NCBI GenBank assembly: GCA_025453925.1
Contig: JALOPK010000110.1
Span: forward strand, 1 to 9,171
Source of the DNA: Candidatus Eiseniibacteriota bacterium
GTDB lineage: Bacteria; JAFGKV01
Reading direction: 5' to 3'
DNA: 9,171 nt
Every line of letters starts with the position of its first letter. Position 1 is the first letter of the stretch. The notes under the pieces were generated by a model. It was not told the origin of the DNA and made no database searches. It was given only the letters and a program-made list of their open reading frames with translations. A program made the position numbers and the translations under genes. Below are positions 6,663-9,171 of the stretch, piece by piece.

Positions 6663-7034
6663 TCAGAGCCACCCGGTCCGCTTCTCAAACTCTCTCAGCG
6701 TGGCGACAAGCCTCCGGATAACCTTCAGCCCGATCTGCGGGTTCCTCAGCACCATTTTCTCGAATGATGCGTTGGATAAGCAGAACAACGAGCATTGGGT
6801 GACGGCCTGAACCGTGGCGGTTCGCGTTTCTCCCGCCAGGAATGAGACCTCACCAAGGAGGTCTCCCTGCACCGCTGTGTTCACTTCGTGCTCGACCCCG
6901 TTGCGCGCCTTGATGATGGTCATTTCTCCCGATCGGATAATGAACATCCTGCCGTTGTTGGGGTCTCCCTCTTGAAAGAGAACCTCACCCGGTTCAAGCT
7001 CAACGATGTCGAATTCCGACTGCACGACAGCCAT
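6663..7034 (-). CDS. Small single-domain cyclic nucleotide-binding fold (Crp/Fnr sensor-type) protein
   Basis: The 123-residue protein is essentially one cNMP-binding beta-roll. VELEPGEVLFQEGDPNNGRM (11-30) and FIIRSGEMTII (31-41) are the opening strands. GDLLGEVSFLAGETRTATV (57-75) is the phosphate-binding cassette, with E62 and R71 at the positions that hold the ribose and phosphate in true cAMP/cGMP binders. A helical C-terminus (about 91-117) follows. There is no helix-turn-helix, kinase or channel domain, so it cannot act as a Crp-type DNA-binding regulator by itself. It may be a stand-alone ligand sensor acting on a partner. ATG 7034 is chosen because the longer frame runs into tRNA-Ala; a weak AAGGG lies upstream. 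The gene sits alone between two tRNA genes on the same strand. The ligand is not proven, though both key residues are present. The partner is unknown. Confidence 0.88.
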   Translation of the reverse strand: MAVVQSEFDIVELEPGEVLFQEGDPNNGRMFIIRSGEMTIIKARNGVEHEVNTAVQGDLLGEVSFLAGETRTATVQAVTQCSLFCLSNASFEKMVLRNPQIGLKVIRRLVATLREFEKRTGWL

Positions 7035-7054
7035 TGCCACGCCCTTCGTTTGAC

Positions 7055-7069
7055 GGCGTACGGAACGCC
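7055..7069 (-). other. Hairpin abutting the tRNA-Ala CCA end
   Basis: GGCGT and ACGCC pair around a five-base loop, starting immediately after the encoded CCA of tRNA-Ala and ending 20 bases before the next start codon. No T-run follows, so termination is unlikely. A 3' structure here could mark the cut that releases the tRNA from the mRNA of the following gene (inference). Confidence 0.4.
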
Positions 7070-7145
7070 TGGTGGAGCTGACGGGGCTCGAACCCGTTAC
7101 CTCTTGTCTGCCAGACAAGCGCTCTCCCAGCTGAGCTACAGCCCC
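7070..7145 (-). tRNA. tRNA-Ala (anticodon GGC), CCA encoded
   Basis: The minus strand gives a complete cloverleaf. Acceptor GGGGCTG pairs with CAGCTCC, including a G3-U70 wobble, the identity mark of alanine tRNAs. The D-stem is GCTC/GAGC, the anticodon stem CTTGT/ACAAG with loop CTGGCAG, and the T-arm ACGGG-TTCGAGC-CCCGT. The anticodon GGC reads GCC. The body is 73 nt with discriminator A, and CCA is encoded at 7070-7072. It is the first gene behind the strong promoter at 7166-7195. Confidence 0.98.
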
Positions 7146-7165
7146 AGTGATTGAAGGGACTGTTC

Positions 7166-7195
7166 AGTATAGATCATGAGGGATGGATCTGTCAA
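7166..7195 (-). promoter_or_regulatory. Sigma-70-type promoter of the tRNA-Ala transcript
   Basis: On the minus strand there is a perfect -35 TTGACA (7190-7195), an 18-bp spacer and -10 TATACT (7166-7171), one mismatch from TATAAT. The -10 lies 20 bases before the mature tRNA-Ala 5' end, so a short leader would be trimmed by RNase P. As the next minus-strand genes show no promoter of their own, it may also drive the small sensor gene, tRNA-Thr and possibly genes beyond (inference). Confidence 0.85.
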
Positions 7196-7212
7196 CCCCG
7201 TGGCTCGCTGCC

Positions 7213-7241
7213 TTGACAGAGAGACGCAAACCTGTGTTGTT
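7213..7241 (+). promoter_or_regulatory. Possible promoter of the heptosyltransferase-waaA operon
   Basis: A perfect -35 TTGACA lies at 7213-7218, facing right. At 17 bp the -10 position reads GTTGTT, a poor match, so strength is doubtful or an activator is needed. A start near 7248 would leave a short leader before the GGAGG at 7259. This box and the tRNA -35 are back to back, 17 bp apart. Confidence 0.35.
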
Positions 7242-7258
7242 CGTCCGCACCCCTGTCT

Positions 7259-7263
7259 GGAGG
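7259..7263 (+). promoter_or_regulatory. Ribosome binding site of the heptosyltransferase
   Basis: GGAGG five bases before ATG 7269. It chooses this start over the in-frame ATG at 7176, which lies within the divergent promoter region and would add 31 residues unlike the family's N-terminus. Confidence 0.75.
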
Positions 7264-7268
7264 CATGC

Positions 7269-8324
7269 ATGCCGGGACTTGAGCAGATTCTCCTCATTCG
7301 CCTGGGAACCATCACCGACGTGGTCGCCGCCACCGCGGTGCTCAACGGCCTCAGAGAGGCGCTCCCGACGGCGGTTGTGACGATGGTGGTGCACAAGGAG
7401 AATGAAGAACTGCTCTCCGGCCACCCCTGGGTGGACCGGATCGTGGCCTACGACCGGCGGAAGCACCATCGGGGACCCTTGGGTTTCCGGCGCCTGCTCA
7501 CCACGCTCCGGGAGCAGGATTGGTCTATCTCCATCGACCTCCGGCGATCCGTCGCGACGCGTCTCATGACCCGGGCCGCCGGGGCGCCCACCAGGCTCAC
7601 TGCCTCCGAAGAGTCGGCCGTGACCTCCCTCCTCGTCTCCGCGAGGATCAACCGGTTCTTCGCTCGCCGCACCAGAGTGGAGACGCTGCTGGGGAGTCTG
7701 CGGAAACTGGGGGTCGGCAACGGGTATCGCCCACCCCGGTTGTACCTCCGCCCTGAATGGACGAGCGGCGCGGGGAATCTGCTCCGTCAACTGGGAGTGA
7801 AGGCCCCGACGGTGGTCGGTCTTGGCCCGGGTGCCCGCAGGGAGACCAAGCTCTGGCCTCCGGAGCGATACGCCGAACTCGCCAAGCGCCTCTCATGTTC
7901 AGGCTCGGAAGTTCTTGTCCTGGGAAGCCATGAGGAGAAGGACATCTGCACGAAGGTTGCCGCCGGGAGGGCGGGCGTGCATGACCTCGCCGGTCGCCTC
8001 AGCCTCGGTGAACTGCTGGGTCTGACGGCCCGGTGTACCGCCTTCGTCGGCAACGACTCGGGGCCCACCCACTGTGCGCACGCGCTGGGGGTTCCAACGG
8101 TGGCGCTCTTCGGACCTACTGACGGGCGGCGCTACTTGTTCGCGGGGGGTCGCGTCATCCAGCGCACCGTCCCGTGCGGCCCGTGTTCGGTCCGCGGAAG
8201 GCATCGGTGTCCGACGGGAGACCACGCGTGCATGGAGAGCATCTCGGTCGACGAGGTGCTCCAGGCCGTCACGCAGTTGCTCCCGGCTCCCAAGGAACCC
8301 GAGGCCACGCCGTCGCGCTGGTAG
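7269..8324 (+). CDS. Glycosyltransferase family 9, LPS heptosyltransferase (WaaF/WaaC-like)
   Basis: Family 9 enzymes add L-glycero-D-manno-heptose from ADP-heptose to the growing lipopolysaccharide core at the cytoplasmic face of the inner membrane. The 351-residue product has both GT-B halves. The N-half starts QILLIRLGTITDVVA, in which the usual Gly-Asp reads Thr16-Asp17, so the Asp is kept and the Gly changed. HPWVDRIVAYD (52-62) is also typical. The nucleotide-binding C-half has GLGPGARRETKLWPPERYAELA (about 184-205), then NDSGPTHCAHALGVPTVALF (262-281) and GPTD. A terminal cluster C303-x2-C306-x7-C314-x6-C321 precedes SVDEVLQAV, as in many family members. The start is set by GGAGG five bases upstream of ATG 7269. 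It is followed after two bases by waaA, the Kdo transferase of the same pathway, which supports an LPS-core role. The step (heptose I, II or a later one) and the exact donor cannot be assigned from sequence alone. Confidence 0.92.
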   Translation: MPGLEQILLIRLGTITDVVAATAVLNGLREALPTAVVTMVVHKENEELLSGHPWVDRIVAYDRRKHHRGPLGFRRLLTTLREQDWSISIDLRRSVATRLMTRAAGAPTRLTASEESAVTSLLVSARINRFFARRTRVETLLGSLRKLGVGNGYRPPRLYLRPEWTSGAGNLLRQLGVKAPTVVGLGPGARRETKLWPPERYAELAKRLSCSGSEVLVLGSHEEKDICTKVAAGRAGVHDLAGRLSLGELLGLTARCTAFVGNDSGPTHCAHALGVPTVALFGPTDGRRYLFAGGRVIQRTVPCGPCSVRGRHRCPTGDHACMESISVDEVLQAVTQLLPAPKEPEATPSRW

Positions 8325-8326
8325 CC

Positions 8327-9171
8327 ATGTTGGGACGCCTGGTGTACTACGGCATCGGCATCCCCGCCGCGGAACTCATCGCCCGCCTGTGGGGGGGGCG
8401 AAATCCTAAGATTCGCTCGGCACTTCACGGCAACCGCATCCCCCGGCCCCGTTCCGGCGTCGATGGCGCGATGAAGCTCTGGTTTCACGTGTCCAGCCTC
8501 GGGGAGTTCGAACAGGCGCGACCGGTGATCGAGGCCGTAGGCGCCCGCCATCCCGATGCGGCGTCTTGGGTGAGCTTCTTCTCCCCTTCCGGGCTGGAGC
8601 ACGCGCGCGGATACCCACACGCCGCGGACCTGTTCTACGTGCCCTTCCGGCGGCGGCACGTGCAGCGAGCCTTTGATATCATTCGGCCGGATGCCGTCGT
8701 CGTCATACGATTCGATCTCTGGCCCGGGCTGGCGTGGGAGGCGGCCGCGCGGGACGTGCCTCTTCTCCTCGTCAACGCGACGCTCCGCGCCGGTTCCCCG
8801 CGCAATCACCCGCTCCTGGGGCCCCCGCAACGCTTCTTCTACCGGCATGTCACGAGGGTGCTGGCAGCAACAGAGGGTGACGCCACCCGCCTGCGCCGAC
8901 TCTGCGGCCCGGGCGTACCGGTGGAGGTAGGCGGGGATTCGCGGTACGACCGTGTCTGGCAGCGGTCGACCGCGGCGATCTCTCTGGGGAGCCTTGACAC
9001 GGTGCTCGGTACGGCGGCGCGGCCCGTCCTCGTCGTCGGGTCTTCCTACGAGCCGGAAGAGCGGGTTCTGGTGGAGGCCCTTGCGGTGCTGGGCGGGCCA
9101 TCGGCATCGATGAGCGTCGTGGTGGTCCCCCATGAACCGACCGAGGAGCGCCTCAGGTTCGCCGAACGGTT
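8327..9171 (+). CDS. waaA: 3-deoxy-D-manno-octulosonic acid (Kdo) transferase, N-terminal two thirds (continues past window)
   Basis: WaaA (KdtA) moves Kdo from CMP-Kdo onto the lipid A precursor at the inner membrane. The frame is open from ATG 8327 to the right edge, 281 residues of a usual 410-430. An N-terminal hydrophobic helix (about 5-22) anchors it. KLWFHVSSLGEFEQARPVIEA holds E60, the likely catalytic base. SFFSPSGLEHAR, VIRFDLWPGLAWEAA and LLLVNATLRAGSPR match family blocks; the Proteobacterial form of the middle block is TELWPNL. VEVGGDSRYDRVWQ, then PVLVVGSSYEPEE and VVVPHEPTEERL, open the CMP-Kdo-binding half. The SSLGEFEQ-R and GD-RYDRV wording resembles Bacteroidetes-type enzymes. 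It starts two bases after the heptosyltransferase stop with only a weak Shine-Dalgarno sequence, so translation is probably coupled. An eight-G run at 8391-8398 lies in codons 22-24. How many Kdo units it adds cannot be judged. Confidence 0.93.
   Translation, partial: MLGRLVYYGIGIPAAELIARLWGGRNPKIRSALHGNRIPRPRSGVDGAMKLWFHVSSLGEFEQARPVIEAVGARHPDAASWVSFFSPSGLEHARGYPHAADLFYVPFRRRHVQRAFDIIRPDAVVVIRFDLWPGLAWEAAARDVPLLLVNATLRAGSPRNHPLLGPPQRFFYRHVTRVLAATEGDATRLRRLCGPGVPVEVGGDSRYDRVWQRSTAAISLGSLDTVLGTAARPVLVVGSSYEPEERVLVEALAVLGGPSASMSVVVVPHEPTEERLRFAER
8391..8398 (+). repeat. Homopolymer run of eight G inside waaA
   Basis: Eight consecutive G follow a T near the start of waaA (Trp22-Gly23-Gly24). 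Gain of one G would lead to TAA at 8407-8409, and loss of one to TGA at 8472-8474. Either change would abolish the enzyme, so the length as given keeps the gene intact. Confidence 0.9.

Noticed and set aside
7035-7118. Longer N-terminus for the cNMP-binding-fold protein, starting at 7118
   Set aside because: It would be translated from within tRNA-Ala, and the extra residues are tRNA-derived. ATG 7034 starts a normal domain.
7164-7790. Minus-strand open frame opposite the heptosyltransferase and the promoter region
   Set aside because: It ends inside the tRNA-Ala promoter and shows no domain. The plus strand is a convincing family 9 enzyme.
8132-9133. Minus-strand open frame of 333 codons opposite waaA
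   Set aside because: It crosses the heptosyltransferase-waaA boundary and has Arg/Gly/Pro-rich shadow composition, while the plus strand gives a continuous waaA with family motifs.
1-9171. Search for mobile elements, CRISPR arrays, phage genes and tRNA-associated integration
   Set aside because: No transposase, integrase, regularly spaced repeats or duplicated tRNA 3' end was seen by eye; both tRNAs are flanked by ordinary-looking genes.

Overview
The window is GC-rich, gene-dense bacterial DNA. It encodes enzymes for the lipopolysaccharide inner core (a family 9 heptosyltransferase and a Kdo transferase), a peptidoglycan enzyme (MurA) and exported proteins with signal or lipoprotein leaders, so the host is a Gram-negative (diderm) bacterium. 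MurA carries an active-site GGDKIGRRRLD motif, and the Kdo transferase reads SLGEFEQARPVIE and GGDSRYDR. From memory of these families, both look more like the Bacteroidetes/Chlorobi/Gemmatimonadetes side (including uncultured high-GC candidate phyla) than Proteobacteria. This placement is an inference and I cannot name a species.

Layout. The window has two divergent halves that meet at about 7146-7268. Everything left of 7146 is on the minus strand. In transcription order it holds: a strong sigma-70-type promoter (TTGACA, 18 bp, TATACT); tRNA-Ala(GGC) with encoded CCA; a small single-domain cyclic-nucleotide-binding-fold protein; tRNA-Thr(CGT) with encoded CCA; a MATE-family transporter; a GT39/ArnT-like membrane glycosyltransferase; MurA with Asp in place of the fosfomycin-sensitive Cys; an exported 442-residue protein I do not recognise, possibly an alpha-2-macroglobulin N-terminal relative; and an exported, probably lipid-anchored, phosphodiesterase of the alkaline phosphatase superfamily, cut off by the left window edge. 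No convincing terminator is visible between these genes. Two junctions are 4-bp GTGA stop/start overlaps, so much of this side could be one transcript.

Right of 7146, on the plus strand, the heptosyltransferase and waaA (2-bp gap; waaA is cut by the right edge) form an LPS-core operon behind a TTGACA box that points away from the tRNA promoter.

How the genes fit together. Both arms serve the cell envelope: inner-core sugar transfer on the right, and peptidoglycan precursor synthesis, undecaprenyl-type sugar transfer, export and periplasmic hydrolysis on the left. The most distinctive points are the predicted fosfomycin-insensitive MurA, the protein-coding gene held between two tRNA genes, the uncharacterised exported protein coupled to a lipoprotein phosphodiesterase, and a run of eight G near the start of waaA. 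No insertion sequences, CRISPR arrays, prophage genes or clear rho-independent terminators were seen, and no stretch over 300 bases lacks a gene. I did not find a clearly novel system; the exported pair at the left is the nearest candidate.
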